A stretch of DNA of 64,000 nucleotides, taken from NCBI GenBank assembly GCA_039024635.1, contig JBCCQA010000006.1:124001-188000 (forward strand), given 5' to 3'. Under the pieces are notes generated by a model that was given only the letters and a program-made list of their open reading frames with translations, was not told where the DNA came from and ran no database searches. This DNA comes from Kuafuiihalomonas sp039024635 (GTDB lineage: Bacteria; Myxococcota; Kuafuiibacteriia; Kuafuiibacteriales; Kuafuiibacteriaceae). The position numbers and the translations under genes were made by a program. Shown here piece by piece: positions 9,081 through 17,722 of the stretch (the first letter of the stretch is position 1; every line of letters begins with the position of its first letter).

Positions 9081-10867
9081 ACCTGCTCGAAGAAGCCGCC
9101 ATCTTTCTCGGCGCCGCCGTCATCGCCGTACCGATCATGACGCGCCTCGGGCTGGGCTCGGTGATCGGCTTCATCGTAGCCGGCGCCCTCATCGGGCCGA
9201 GCGGCTTTGGACTCATCGCGGAGGTCGAGTCGACGCTGCACTTCGCCGAGCTCGGCGTGGTCTTTCTGCTCTTCTTGATCGGCTTGGAGCTTCAACCTTC
9301 TCGCCTTTGGGCCATGCGGGGTGTGGTCTTCGGCCTCGGCTCGCTTCAAATGGCGGGAACCACCGGCGCTCTGTCCCTCGTCATGATCCTGAGTGGCTTC
9401 GACTGGAAGCCGGCTCTGGTCTTGGCCTTGGCCCTGAGCCTATCGTCAACCGCTTTCGCGCTGCAGGTCTTGGCCGAACGTTCCGAGCTCGCCGCTCCCC
9501 ATGGTCGAGCCGGCTTCGGTGTGCTCTTGTTCCAAGACCTGATGGTCATCCCCATCCTGGCCATCCTCCCCGTTCTCGCCGACCCTTCGGCGGCCCTTTC
9601 CGAGAGCACGCCTGACGACACCTGGTACCGAGCCAGCCAGGCAGCGGCTGTGCTAATCGGCCTGCTGGTGGTGGGTCGCTTCCTGATCCGGCCCCTCCTC
9701 AGCTTCACGGTTTCGGCTCGGGCCCAAGAGGTGTCGACGGCGGCCGCCCTCCTCGTCGTGGTGGGCACCGCTATCGCGGTCGAGAGCGCTGGCCTTTCGA
9801 TGGCCCTCGGAGCCTTCATGGCCGGCGTCCTCCTGGCTGAGTCCGAGTTCCGGCACGAACTCGAGGCCAATGTAGCGCCCTTCAAAGGCCTGTTGCTCGG
9901 GCTCTTCTTCATGTCGGTCGGCATGGCAACCCGACCTGCCGCAGCCTTGGAACGCCCATTTCAGCTCGCGGCCCTAGTGCTCGTACTGCTGGCGGTGAAA
10001 GCGACCGTTCTCTTCGCGGTGGGGTCCACCGCCCGTCGTTGGAGTCAGCTAGGTCAGCTCCGGTCCCGCTTCGCCTTTGCCATCGTCCTCAGCCAGGGGG
10101 GCGAGTTCGCCTTCGTCATCCTTCGAGAAGCCCTGGAGGGCCACATCGTCTCCCACGCCATGCACGACTTGGTGGTGCTGGCGGTGACGCTTTCCATGAT
10201 GACCACGCCCTTGTTGATTCGCCTCGTCGACGGAGAGACTCGAAGCGGAGAGAGCAACCGACCTCACGACGCCATCGAAGGCGAAGCAGGCCGTGTCATC
10301 CTGGCCGGATTCGGGCGCTACGGTCAGATCGTCGCGCGCGTCCTTCGCATGAAGCGCATCCCCTTCACGGCACTCGAGGCCGATGCGACTCAAGTCGATT
10401 TCGTGCGTCGATTCGGAAACAAGATCTTCTACGGCGACGCCAGTCGGGTCGAGATGCTCCGTGCAGCAGGCGCCGAAGAAGCCGAGGTCTTCGTGCTGGC
10501 GGTGGGCGAAGTAGAGAACTCGGTCAGGATCGCGGAGACGGTCCGCACCCACTTTCCCCACCTGCCGGTCTTTGCCCGGGCCCGAGATCGAGACCACGCC
10601 CACGTCCTCCATGCCCTCGGGGCCCGGGTCATTCACCGGGAGACTTTCTTTTCCAGCCTGCGAACGGCCGAGGACGTGCTTCAGGCCCTCGGCCTCACCG
10701 GAGCCGAAGCCGGCCAGGCCGTCCGGGTCTTCAAACAGCACGACGAGAAGGTTCTGGACGAGCAGTTCGAGATGCGGGGCGACCAGAGCGCCTTGGTCAG
10801 CCACGCCAGGCGGGCCAACGCAGAGCTGGAAGAGCTCTTCGATCAGGACAAGGCGAGCTTGGTCTGA
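9077..10867 (+). CDS. CPA2-family cation/H+ antiporter with RCK domain (KefB/KefC-like)
   Basis: 596 residues. Residues 1 to about 385 are about 12 membrane helices with the Na+/H+-exchanger fold (start LLEEAAIFLGAAVIAVPI; LGVVFLLFLIGLEL). Residues about 400-540 are a TrkA-N/RCK nucleotide-binding domain with the Rossmann motif GFGRYGQ and an acidic end-of-strand residue (ALEAD). Such proteins exchange K+ or Na+ for protons in the inner membrane and are gated by a ligand on the RCK domain. Whether this one is glutathione-regulated like KefC cannot be told; no KefF/KefG ancillary gene is adjacent. It is coupled to the deacetylase gene by a 4-bp overlap and converges with the exported-protein gene 9 bp downstream. 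Confidence 0.87.
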   Translation: MNLLEEAAIFLGAAVIAVPIMTRLGLGSVIGFIVAGALIGPSGFGLIAEVESTLHFAELGVVFLLFLIGLELQPSRLWAMRGVVFGLGSLQMAGTTGALSLVMILSGFDWKPALVLALALSLSSTAFALQVLAERSELAAPHGRAGFGVLLFQDLMVIPILAILPVLADPSAALSESTPDDTWYRASQAAAVLIGLLVVGRFLIRPLLSFTVSARAQEVSTAAALLVVVGTAIAVESAGLSMALGAFMAGVLLAESEFRHELEANVAPFKGLLLGLFFMSVGMATRPAAALERPFQLAALVLVLLAVKATVLFAVGSTARRWSQLGQLRSRFAFAIVLSQGGEFAFVILREALEGHIVSHAMHDLVVLAVTLSMMTTPLLIRLVDGETRSGESNRPHDAIEGEAGRVILAGFGRYGQIVARVLRMKRIPFTALEADATQVDFVRRFGNKIFYGDASRVEMLRAAGAEEAEVFVLAVGEVENSVRIAETVRTHFPHLPVFARARDRDHAHVLHALGARVIHRETFFSSLRTAEDVLQALGLTGAEAGQAVRVFKQHDEKVLDEQFEMRGDQSALVSHARRANAELEELFDQDKASLV

Positions 10868-10876
10868 TCCGCAGCC

Positions 10877-11506
10877 TCAAAGCGGACAAACGTCGGCGAC
10901 TTCCAAGTCTTCGAACAGAATCGAGATCCCCTCACCCTTGGGCAAAGCGTGATGACTCCTGGCCACGCGCAGTCCACCGACCTTGGTGTAGTCTTCCCAG
11001 CTGAAGGCGGCCTCATGGCCGCTTTGAAGCGTGTAGTCCCACTGAACGAGTCGTTTATCCTCGTCGAACCGCAAGGTGTAGACGTCTCCCGGGGTAAGGC
11101 CGACCTGAGCAAAGCTGATCCGAAGGCGCCCATCCTCCAGCAGCTCTCGGTTCACGCCGGGATCCATGAGCTTGGCCGGGGCAAAGATCCAGTAGGCGTC
11201 ATTGACGAAGGCCATCCAGGCCTTCTCAGCCGCTGCGGCGTTGGCGTCGCCGAGGGCGCGACCGTCGACGGCCGAGATCCGAACGCCATCCACGTCGACC
11301 ACGTTCCTTTGCGGGCACCACACGTGCTCTCTACGCAGCACTTCCTGGCCCTCCTTCTTCACGACGAAGGCAAAGCGGATGAATCGCTGTTGATAGGGAT
11401 CTCCGGCCGCCTCGAGAACCGCGCGAGCGAGGGCATCGGCCCTATCATCGGCGTGGACCGACGCAGCAGGGAGCAAGAGCGTCAGGGTGAGCAGTCCTCG
11501 GTACAT
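10877..11506 (-). CDS. Exported hypothetical protein (DUF6503-like)
   Basis: About 209 residues with a clear cleavable signal peptide (MYRGLLTLTLLLPAASVHA, cut before DDRADAL). The mature part is beta-rich, with motifs FVNDAYWIFAPAKLMDPG and SWEDYTKVGGLRVARSH. These recall the DUF6503/outer-membrane lipoprotein-sorting-like family, an identification I make by eye only. An alternative ATG at 11545 would overlap the uvrA stop (ATGA) and add 13 residues, two of them acidic, before the signal peptide. I prefer the internal ATG because the signal peptide is then standard. The location is periplasm or outer membrane; the role is unknown. Confidence 0.68.
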   Translation of the reverse strand: MYRGLLTLTLLLPAASVHADDRADALARAVLEAAGDPYQQRFIRFAFVVKKEGQEVLRREHVWCPQRNVVDVDGVRISAVDGRALGDANAAAAEKAWMAFVNDAYWIFAPAKLMDPGVNRELLEDGRLRISFAQVGLTPGDVYTLRFDEDKRLVQWDYTLQSGHEAAFSWEDYTKVGGLRVARSHHALPKGEGISILFEDLEVADVCPL

Positions 11507-11541
11507 GGACGGAGCCCTTAGCACGTCGGCGTCCGAGGACC

Positions 11542-14500
11542 TCATCCTGCCCGCTTCTTGCGCACTGGGCCCCGGAGGAGGCCCTCCAGGTAGCGGCCGG
11601 TGTGGCTCTCGGGGACGGTCGCCACGACTTCGGGCGTGCCTGCGGCCACCACGGTCCCTCCTCCGTCACCGCCTTCGGGCCCCATGTCGACCAACCAGTC
11701 CGCGTTCTTGATGACGTCCAGGTTGTGCTCGATGACCACCACCGAGTTGCCCTGACCCGCTAGGCGATCGAGGACGAGGATCAACTTCCGTACGTCTTCA
11801 AAATGAAGACCGGTCGTGGGCTCATCCAAAATGTAGAGCGTCTTGCCCTGCTGCTTCGGATCTTTGATGCCCTCCCCCTTGGCCAGCTCGGTGGCCAGCT
11901 TGACCCGCTGGGCTTCGCCTCCGGACAGAGTCGTGGAAGGCTGACCGAGGCGGACGTAGCCGAGCCCGACGTCGAGCAAGCACTTGGCATGCCGATGGAT
12001 CCGGGGGTGGTTGCGGAAGAAGCTCTCGGCCTCCTCGATCGTCATGTCCAGAACGTCGGCGATGCTCTTGTCGCGATATCTGATCTCCAGGGTCTCGGCG
12101 TTGAAGCGCCTACCGTCGCAGACTTCGCAGGTGACAAAGATGTCCGGGAGGAAGTGCATCGCAACCTTGCGGGTGCCTTGACCCTGACAAGCTTCACAGC
12201 GACCGCCCTTCACGTTGAAAGAGAAACGGCCCACCTTGTAGCCCCGCATCTTCGCGTCTGGCACCTGAGCGAAGAGACGCCGGATCTCATCGAACATGTT
12301 GGTGTAGGTGGCCGGGTTGGAGCGTGGCGTCCGTCCGATTGGAGTCTGGTCGACTTCGATCACCCGCTCCAGATTCTTGAGGCCATTCACTCGGTCGTGC
12401 TGGCCCGCCTTGGCCCGAAGGCCGAGGTGCTTGCGTACGGCCGAGAGAAGGATGTCGTTAACAAGGGTGGACTTTCCCGAGCCCGAGACGCCGGTCACCA
12501 CGACCAAGCCCCCGAGAGGAAAAGTGGCGTCGACGCCCTTCAGGTTGTTCTCGCGAGCGTTCTTCACTACCAGCGCCTTCTTGGGCGACAGGGCACGCCG
12601 CTCTTCGAGACGGGGGGTGGGTATGTCTTTGCGGCCGGTCAGATACTGGCCGGTCAGGGAGGCATCCACCTGAGCGATGTCGTCGATGCTTCCCTGAGCG
12701 ATGACCTGCCCTCCGTGGACGCCGGGCCCAGGGCCCACGTCGATGACGTGGTCGGCGGCTCGAATCATCTCTTCGTCATGTTCGACGATGAGCACTGTAT
12801 TCCCGATGTCGGCCAGCTTGCGCAGCGTCCGGATGAGCCGGGTGTTATCTCGGGCGTGGAGTCCGATGGTGGGCTCGTCCAGGACGTAGGCCGCTCCAAC
12901 GATACCGGAACCGACCTGCGTGGCGAGGCGGATACGTTGGGCCTCGCCCCCCGACAGGGTGGCCATCTTCCGGTTCAAAGAGAGATACTCGAGGCCTACG
13001 CTGGAGAGGAAACCGAGGCGCGCCTTCACCTCACGGAGAATGGGCTCGGCGATCTGGGTGGCTTCCTTGTTCAGCTTCAGACCGTCCAAGATCTCGACTG
13101 CGTGCTGGATGTTGAGCCGGGCGAAGTCGGCGATGTTGAATCGATGGGGGTCCTGGCTGAGGCCGTGACGGCGACGCTGCTCGATCACATCTTCGGGGAC
13201 AGGAACCTCAGTGGGCAAGTAGACGCTGAGAGCCTGCTCGTTGAGGCGGTCGCCAAAACAGCTCGGGCACTCCTGCTCAGCCATGAACTCGGTCATGAAT
13301 TCCTTGGCCCAATCGGAGTCGGTCTTCTCGAACCACCGGTTGAGCATGGGCACGACGCCTTCCCAGTCGGCGTCATCACCATGCAGGAGGACATGCACGG
13401 TATCCTCATCAAGCGTCCCAACCGGAGTTTCTTTGTCGATGCCGTACTGTCGACAGAAGTGACGGACGAAACGGCCCGCGAACATGCCAGCTGGGCCGTT
13501 GCGCTTCAGAGGCGCGATGCCCCCGCGACCGATGGCCTTGTCCGGGTCGGGAAGCATGAGCTCGGCGTCGAACTCGAGGACTGCCCCCAGGCCCTGACAG
13601 GTCGGACAGGCCCCGCGGTGACTGTTGAAGCTGAAGAGCCGAGGCTCGAGCTCTTCCAGGGCGCAGTCGGGGTGGACGGGGCAGGCTAGGTTCTCGGAGT
13701 ACACCTTGTCCTGCCAGGTGCCGTCTGTACCCTGAATCGTGACCACCACCGTACCGCCCCCCTTGGCGAGGGCGGTCTCCACCGACTCCGAAATGCGCTT
13801 ACGACTGTCGGGCTTGACCGCGATGCGATCCACGATGGCCTCGATGTCGTGCTTCTCGTAGCGCCCCAGGTCGAGAGGGTTCTCGGCTTCGGGATCGAGT
13901 TCGCGGGTGAGGTCGACAACCTTGCCGTCCACCCGAGCCCGGACGAAGCCCTCGAGCTGCAGCTGCTCGAGGACGTCTTTGTGGTAGCCCTTCTTGCTCC
14001 GGACCACGGGGGCCAGGACCATCATCTTGGTCTTCTCGGGGAGCTTGGCCACCGCACTCGAAATCTGACTGGGCTCGGTCCGATCGATGGGCGTGTTGCA
14101 GCGCTCGACGACCGAAGCAGCTCGCCCCAGCTTCGTGGGCTCCCAGCAGACTGGTTCCCCCGCCCGGGCAAAGAGAAGCCGGAGGTAGTCGTAGATCTCG
14201 GTCGAAGTGGCGACGGTGGAGCGAGGGTTGTGGGAGGCACCGCGCTGCTCGATGGCAATGGTCGGAGGAAGGCCCTCGATGCTTTCGACGTCCGGCTTCT
14301 TGAGCTGGTCCAGGAACTGCCGGGCGTAGGCCGACAGGGACTCCATGTACTTGCGCTGACCCTCGGCGAAGATCGTGTCGAAGGCCAAGGAGGACTTTCC
14401 GGATCCGCTCAGGCCGGTGACCACCACCAGCCGGTCCCGCGGGATGTCTACGTCGACGCCCTTCAGGTTGTGCTCCCGAGCCCCTCGAACACGGATGCTT

Positions 14501-14577
14501 CGGATGGGCTCGAAGCGGTCGTCGCCCAGTTTGGGGGCGGCCCCCGCCTTCTTGTCAGTCCTCTGCTTCTTCGGCAC
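11542..14577 (-). CDS. uvrA: Excinuclease ABC subunit A
   Basis: About 1011 residues, slightly longer than the usual 940-960. UvrA is the damage-sensing ATPase of nucleotide excision repair. Both ABC modules are complete: Walker A GLSGSGKSS (residues 55-63) and GVSGSGKST, and signatures LSGGEAQRIRLA and LSGGEAQRVKLA. The first zinc site reads CPVH then ACPTC, so one ligand is His, a variant known in other UvrAs. The second is CEACQGQG then CEVCDG. I chose the GTG at 14577 because it lies one base after the glyoxalase II-like gene's stop; the open frame upstream of it overlaps that gene. A lysine-rich tail (PVRKKRAG) ends the protein. Confidence 0.95.
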   Translation of the reverse strand: MPKKQRTDKKAGAAPKLGDDRFEPIRSIRVRGAREHNLKGVDVDIPRDRLVVVTGLSGSGKSSLAFDTIFAEGQRKYMESLSAYARQFLDQLKKPDVESIEGLPPTIAIEQRGASHNPRSTVATSTEIYDYLRLLFARAGEPVCWEPTKLGRAASVVERCNTPIDRTEPSQISSAVAKLPEKTKMMVLAPVVRSKKGYHKDVLEQLQLEGFVRARVDGKVVDLTRELDPEAENPLDLGRYEKHDIEAIVDRIAVKPDSRKRISESVETALAKGGGTVVVTIQGTDGTWQDKVYSENLACPVHPDCALEELEPRLFSFNSHRGACPTCQGLGAVLEFDAELMLPDPDKAIGRGGIAPLKRNGPAGMFAGRFVRHFCRQYGIDKETPVGTLDEDTVHVLLHGDDADWEGVVPMLNRWFEKTDSDWAKEFMTEFMAEQECPSCFGDRLNEQALSVYLPTEVPVPEDVIEQRRRHGLSQDPHRFNIADFARLNIQHAVEILDGLKLNKEATQIAEPILREVKARLGFLSSVGLEYLSLNRKMATLSGGEAQRIRLATQVGSGIVGAAYVLDEPTIGLHARDNTRLIRTLRKLADIGNTVLIVEHDEEMIRAADHVIDVGPGPGVHGGQVIAQGSIDDIAQVDASLTGQYLTGRKDIPTPRLEERRALSPKKALVVKNARENNLKGVDATFPLGGLVVVTGVSGSGKSTLVNDILLSAVRKHLGLRAKAGQHDRVNGLKNLERVIEVDQTPIGRTPRSNPATYTNMFDEIRRLFAQVPDAKMRGYKVGRFSFNVKGGRCEACQGQGTRKVAMHFLPDIFVTCEVCDGRRFNAETLEIRYRDKSIADVLDMTIEEAESFFRNHPRIHRHAKCLLDVGLGYVRLGQPSTTLSGGEAQRVKLATELAKGEGIKDPKQQGKTLYILDEPTTGLHFEDVRKLILVLDRLAGQGNSVVVIEHNLDVIKNADWLVDMGPEGGDGGGTVVAAGTPEVVATVPESHTGRYLEGLLRGPVRKKRAG

Positions 14578-14578
14578 G

Positions 14579-15454
14579 TCAGCGCTCCAAGGGCAGTTGA
14601 TCGTCGCCCTGCTCACGGTAGTCCTTGCGGTCCTTGAGCTCGCGGGTGGCCGCAAAGACCTCTTCCTGAGAGGACAAGCGGCGACCCAGAGCCGCTTCGA
14701 CCCTGGCCTTAATCTCGGCCGAGTCGGACCGAACGAAGGGGTTGGTCGCCCGCTCCAGACCGATGGTGGTGGGGACGGTCGCCTTGCCTTCGGCGCGAAG
14801 GGCCCAAACCTGCCGGATACGCTCGGCCAAGGCTGGGTTACCGGGTTCGACCGACCAGGCGAAGCGCAGGTTGTCCTGGGTATACTCGTGGGCGCACAGG
14901 ACCTTGGTGTCGGGGTCGAGCTGGGCCAAGCGCTGAAGGCTTGCGTGCATCTTGGCTGGGGGACCGTCGAAGAGGTAGCCGCAGCCGCCGGCGAAGAGGG
15001 TGTCGCCCGAGAATAGCAGATCCTCGAAGAGGAAGCAGACGTGTCCGTCGATGTGGCCTTCGGTGAGCATCACGTCTCCCAACAGACCGCCGAAGTCGAC
15101 CTGGCTGCCGTCTTCGACGGCTTCGGTCAGGCCTGGAACCTCGCTCGCCTTCTTGCGGGCGCCCACCACCCGGCGGAGCCTCCGTCCCTTCTCCAGCAGA
15201 TCGCGGTTGATACCGATGTGGTCGAAGTGCGTATGGGTGTTGAAGATGGTGTCGAGGCTGAGGCCCAAGGTCTTGGCCTTGTCCAGAGCCGGGGTCGCCT
15301 CGGGCCCGTCGACCGCCGCGCAGGCGCCGCTCGGCTGATGGACGAGCAGGTAGATGAAGTTGTCCTGCCAAGCCGGAATCTGATGAACGACCAAGTCGCC
15401 CGAGCGAGAACGAAGGGGCGGAGTCAGGGTCTGCACAGCGTGCACGGCCGGCAC
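14579..15454 (-). CDS. MBL-fold hydrolase, hydroxyacylglutathione hydrolase-like (glyoxalase II)
   Basis: About 291 residues. The core begins VVHQIPAWQDNFIYLLV, matching the glyoxalase II N-terminus, and carries the metal motif THTHFDHIGIN (HxHxDH) plus later metal ligands in EGHIDGH, FSGDTLFAGG and CAHEYT. Glyoxalase II cleaves S-lactoylglutathione to lactate and glutathione; lactoyl thioesters of other thiols are possible. The GTG at 15454 has GGAAGG nine bases upstream. A TTG at 15481 or 15394 would give a longer or shorter N-terminus. The gene sits one base upstream of uvrA and is probably co-transcribed with it. Confidence 0.85.
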   Translation of the reverse strand: MPAVHAVQTLTPPLRSRSGDLVVHQIPAWQDNFIYLLVHQPSGACAAVDGPEATPALDKAKTLGLSLDTIFNTHTHFDHIGINRDLLEKGRRLRRVVGARKKASEVPGLTEAVEDGSQVDFGGLLGDVMLTEGHIDGHVCFLFEDLLFSGDTLFAGGCGYLFDGPPAKMHASLQRLAQLDPDTKVLCAHEYTQDNLRFAWSVEPGNPALAERIRQVWALRAEGKATVPTTIGLERATNPFVRSDSAEIKARVEAALGRRLSSQEEVFAATRELKDRKDYREQGDDQLPLER

Positions 15455-15482
15455 AACATCGGTCCTTCCCGAGGCTGGCAAG

Positions 15483-15861
15483 CAAACTCGGGGGAAGGTC
15501 CCTGACCCAGGGCTGCTGGCCTACTTGGGAGAGGGCTACCCACGGATCTTGGTGGGCGACGACTACGTCTGGTTCGGGACCCAAATGGGACTCTATCGAG
15601 TGCCCAAGACCGGCGGCGAGGTCGAAGGGATCGCGGCCGGCGACCTCGTCCGGAACTTGAGCTTCTACGAGGGCTACGTTCACTTCACCGAGTGCTGTTC
15701 GGGCCGCCAGGGTCGAGCCCCGGTCGACGGAGGTCTGGCCGAGCTCCTTCGAGAGGGCGTCCCTCGCCCCTTGGGTCAGGTCCACCGATGTCGACTTGGA
15801 CGCCACTCACCTCTACGTCGTGGCCGACAAGCGCCTCTGGAGGCTCCCCATGCCTCCGTGA
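15483..15861 (+). pseudogene. Remnant of a beta-propeller protein
   Basis: Two frames of the plus strand hold one decayed protein. The first carries propeller-blade motifs: DDYVWFGTQMGLYRVPKTGG and YVHFTECCSGRQGRAPVDGG. After about 15,750 the matching continuation, DATHLYVVADKRLWRLPMPP, lies in another frame and ends at TGA 15859-15861. 'YRVPKxGG' and 'LWRLP' are typical blade ends of DUF5050/LDL-receptor-YWTD-like propellers of myxobacteria. No signal peptide or start codon is left. The intact propeller-like lipoprotein on the other strand is 143 bp away, so it may be a decayed neighbour or relative. A sequencing indel could explain the frameshift but not the missing 5' end. Confidence 0.5.
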
Positions 15862-16004
15862 AGCGTTGTCCGCTTCCGAAGACTCTGAGGGCAGCTCTGC
15901 CAATGGCAGGTGTAAGAAGGCTCTCTGACCGGAAGGTTCGTCGTGACCTCACGACAGGCTCCGGCCAGCAAGATTTTCCGCCGCTCATCGAGCGGTGTGG
16001 GGCA

Positions 16005-17648
16005 TCAGAAGCGGAAGACAAGGAGCTCGGTCTGGGCGTCTTCGGTGCGGGCGGCGATGACTGCCATGGTGCCGACGAAGATGGCTCGGCCTTCTCCGGT
16101 CTCGTCGGACCAAAGGCGAAGCGGTTCTTCGGTCCGGAGCTCTAACGTCTCGTTTTGGCCGACGTCGACGAGCATGAGGCGCCACGCGCCTTCGACGTCG
16201 GCGTCGGGCTCGCAGACGAGGGCCTGACCACGACGATTGAGGACGGTGGGCAAGAATCCGTCCCAGCTCACGAAACCTCGATCCCAAGCTTCCACGAAAA
16301 CGCCATTGACGCGAGCGACTGGACATCTCCCTGGCTCGGACCGGCGGAAGATTACTTCCAGTCCCTGTCGGTCGACACGACTGAGGACCATAGGCCATTC
16401 AATGTCGAATACCGCGATGGCCGAGGCTCCCAACTCGACACCCTCTTTCAAGGAAAGTTCTTTTCGGGGTAGTGGGATGACCTCGTCGCCCACGATGACT
16501 CCAGCGTAACTTTGTCCCTCGATGGTTGCGATGCCCTCGTCTCGAATCCGAAGGGCGTAGGATCCAAAGTCGAGCGTCGGCAGGGGCGTGTTGCGCACAT
16601 CGTCTTGCGAAAGCGTGACCAGGAAATAGTCATCGGCGGGAAGCACGGGCTCGGTCGTCAAGAATAGGCCGTGACACCGAGCGCCCACAGCGAGAACCTG
16701 TCTGACGATCGACCCTTGGGTCGTTGCGACCTGTCGTATCTCACCCGTCACCAGATCGAGGCGTCGGAGCGCGCCGTCGTTCGCATCGCACCAAACCTGG
16801 TGCGACCAGCTGGCTTGCTCGGGCGACTCAGGGTCAAGGAAAGGAAGGTCCTGTCGAGACCCTTCCTCTCCCACAAACTCCGAGGGGTTCGAGGAGTCGC
16901 CCTCCAAGCGAGGCCCCCGAAGAGGGGCCTCGAAGGTGAAGCCTGGGCGAATCTGGCCACCAAGTAGCCAGAGTATGCGGTCCGTCAATTCGACGGCTCC
17001 GAAGTCACGAACCTCTAGGGTATCGAGCGCGACGAGTCTGGTCCGGCCATCTTCACGAAGGAGGACCTGGGAAGGCTGTAGGGGCCGATAGGTGTCGAAG
17101 ATGTGAGAGGACGCAGGAATGCCTGCGTCCGTTGGCTCCAAGCCTACTTTGGTCGCGACCCGCAAGGTTTGGCCGTCCAGACCGCGCACAACGAGTACGG
17201 CATCTGAGGCTGCAAATCGGCCATCCAGAGCCGAACTCGTGATGGCTTCCCCTTCGAAGAAGACCACCCCGCCTGACGCGGTGAAGCGCGCGCTCCAAGG
17301 CCCTCCTCGACCCAAGCGGTACGGATGGTTGAGCGGACTTTCGGACTCAAACAGCGCCGCCTCTTCGGTGAGGGTCACCGAGAGGCCGCTCTCCAGGTCG
17401 ACTTCGACCAGGCGGCGCTCGCCGGGCCAGGCGAGGAGCTTGCCGCGCTCAGCGTCCAGGTCTATGAGCCGCGTCTCGGGCGGAAAGCCTCTCAGGCGCA
17501 GAGGTGTATCTTCGGAAGGCGGAGACACCGGCCCTTGGTCATCGTCCATAGCGATGGGGCGCTCGGACGGGCCGAGGTCGTTCGGCTCTTCGACGCAGGC
17601 GAAGGCGAGCACACTGCTCGATAGAACCAGGGACCCCATTCTCTGCAT
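16005..17648 (-). CDS. Lipoprotein, probable beta-propeller
   Basis: About 547 residues from the ATG at 17648. The signal peptide ends in VLAFAC, giving a lipid anchor at Cys18. An acidic, proline-rich linker (DDDQGPVSPPSEDTP) precedes a beta-rich body with repeated blade-like strings: LIDLDAERGKLLAWPG, RRLVEVDLESG, RLDLVTGEIRQVA. This suggests a propeller, but no exact family is recognised. It lies 74 bp after the ABM-PPOX gene on the same strand and is probably the last gene of that unit. The open frame extends far upstream in another reading, but that part is arginine-rich antisense of the neighbouring gene and was rejected. Confidence 0.65.
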   Translation of the reverse strand: MQRMGSLVLSSSVLAFACVEEPNDLGPSERPIAMDDDQGPVSPPSEDTPLRLRGFPPETRLIDLDAERGKLLAWPGERRLVEVDLESGLSVTLTEEAALFESESPLNHPYRLGRGGPWSARFTASGGVVFFEGEAITSSALDGRFAASDAVLVVRGLDGQTLRVATKVGLEPTDAGIPASSHIFDTYRPLQPSQVLLREDGRTRLVALDTLEVRDFGAVELTDRILWLLGGQIRPGFTFEAPLRGPRLEGDSSNPSEFVGEEGSRQDLPFLDPESPEQASWSHQVWCDANDGALRRLDLVTGEIRQVATTQGSIVRQVLAVGARCHGLFLTTEPVLPADDYFLVTLSQDDVRNTPLPTLDFGSYALRIRDEGIATIEGQSYAGVIVGDEVIPLPRKELSLKEGVELGASAIAVFDIEWPMVLSRVDRQGLEVIFRRSEPGRCPVARVNGVFVEAWDRGFVSWDGFLPTVLNRRGQALVCEPDADVEGAWRLMLVDVGQNETLELRTEEPLRLWSDETGEGRAIFVGTMAVIAARTEDAQTELLVFRF

Positions 17649-17722
17649 GAGAACAAGGTGACTCAGGTGCTCGATTGCTCCAAGTACGAGCCGACCCAAG
17701 CGACGGCGCGAAGAGGGGACCC

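Noticed and set aside
11803..13689. 628-codon plus-strand open frame
   Set aside because: It is antisense to uvrA; the length comes from high GC codon bias. uvrA is unmistakable in its own frame.
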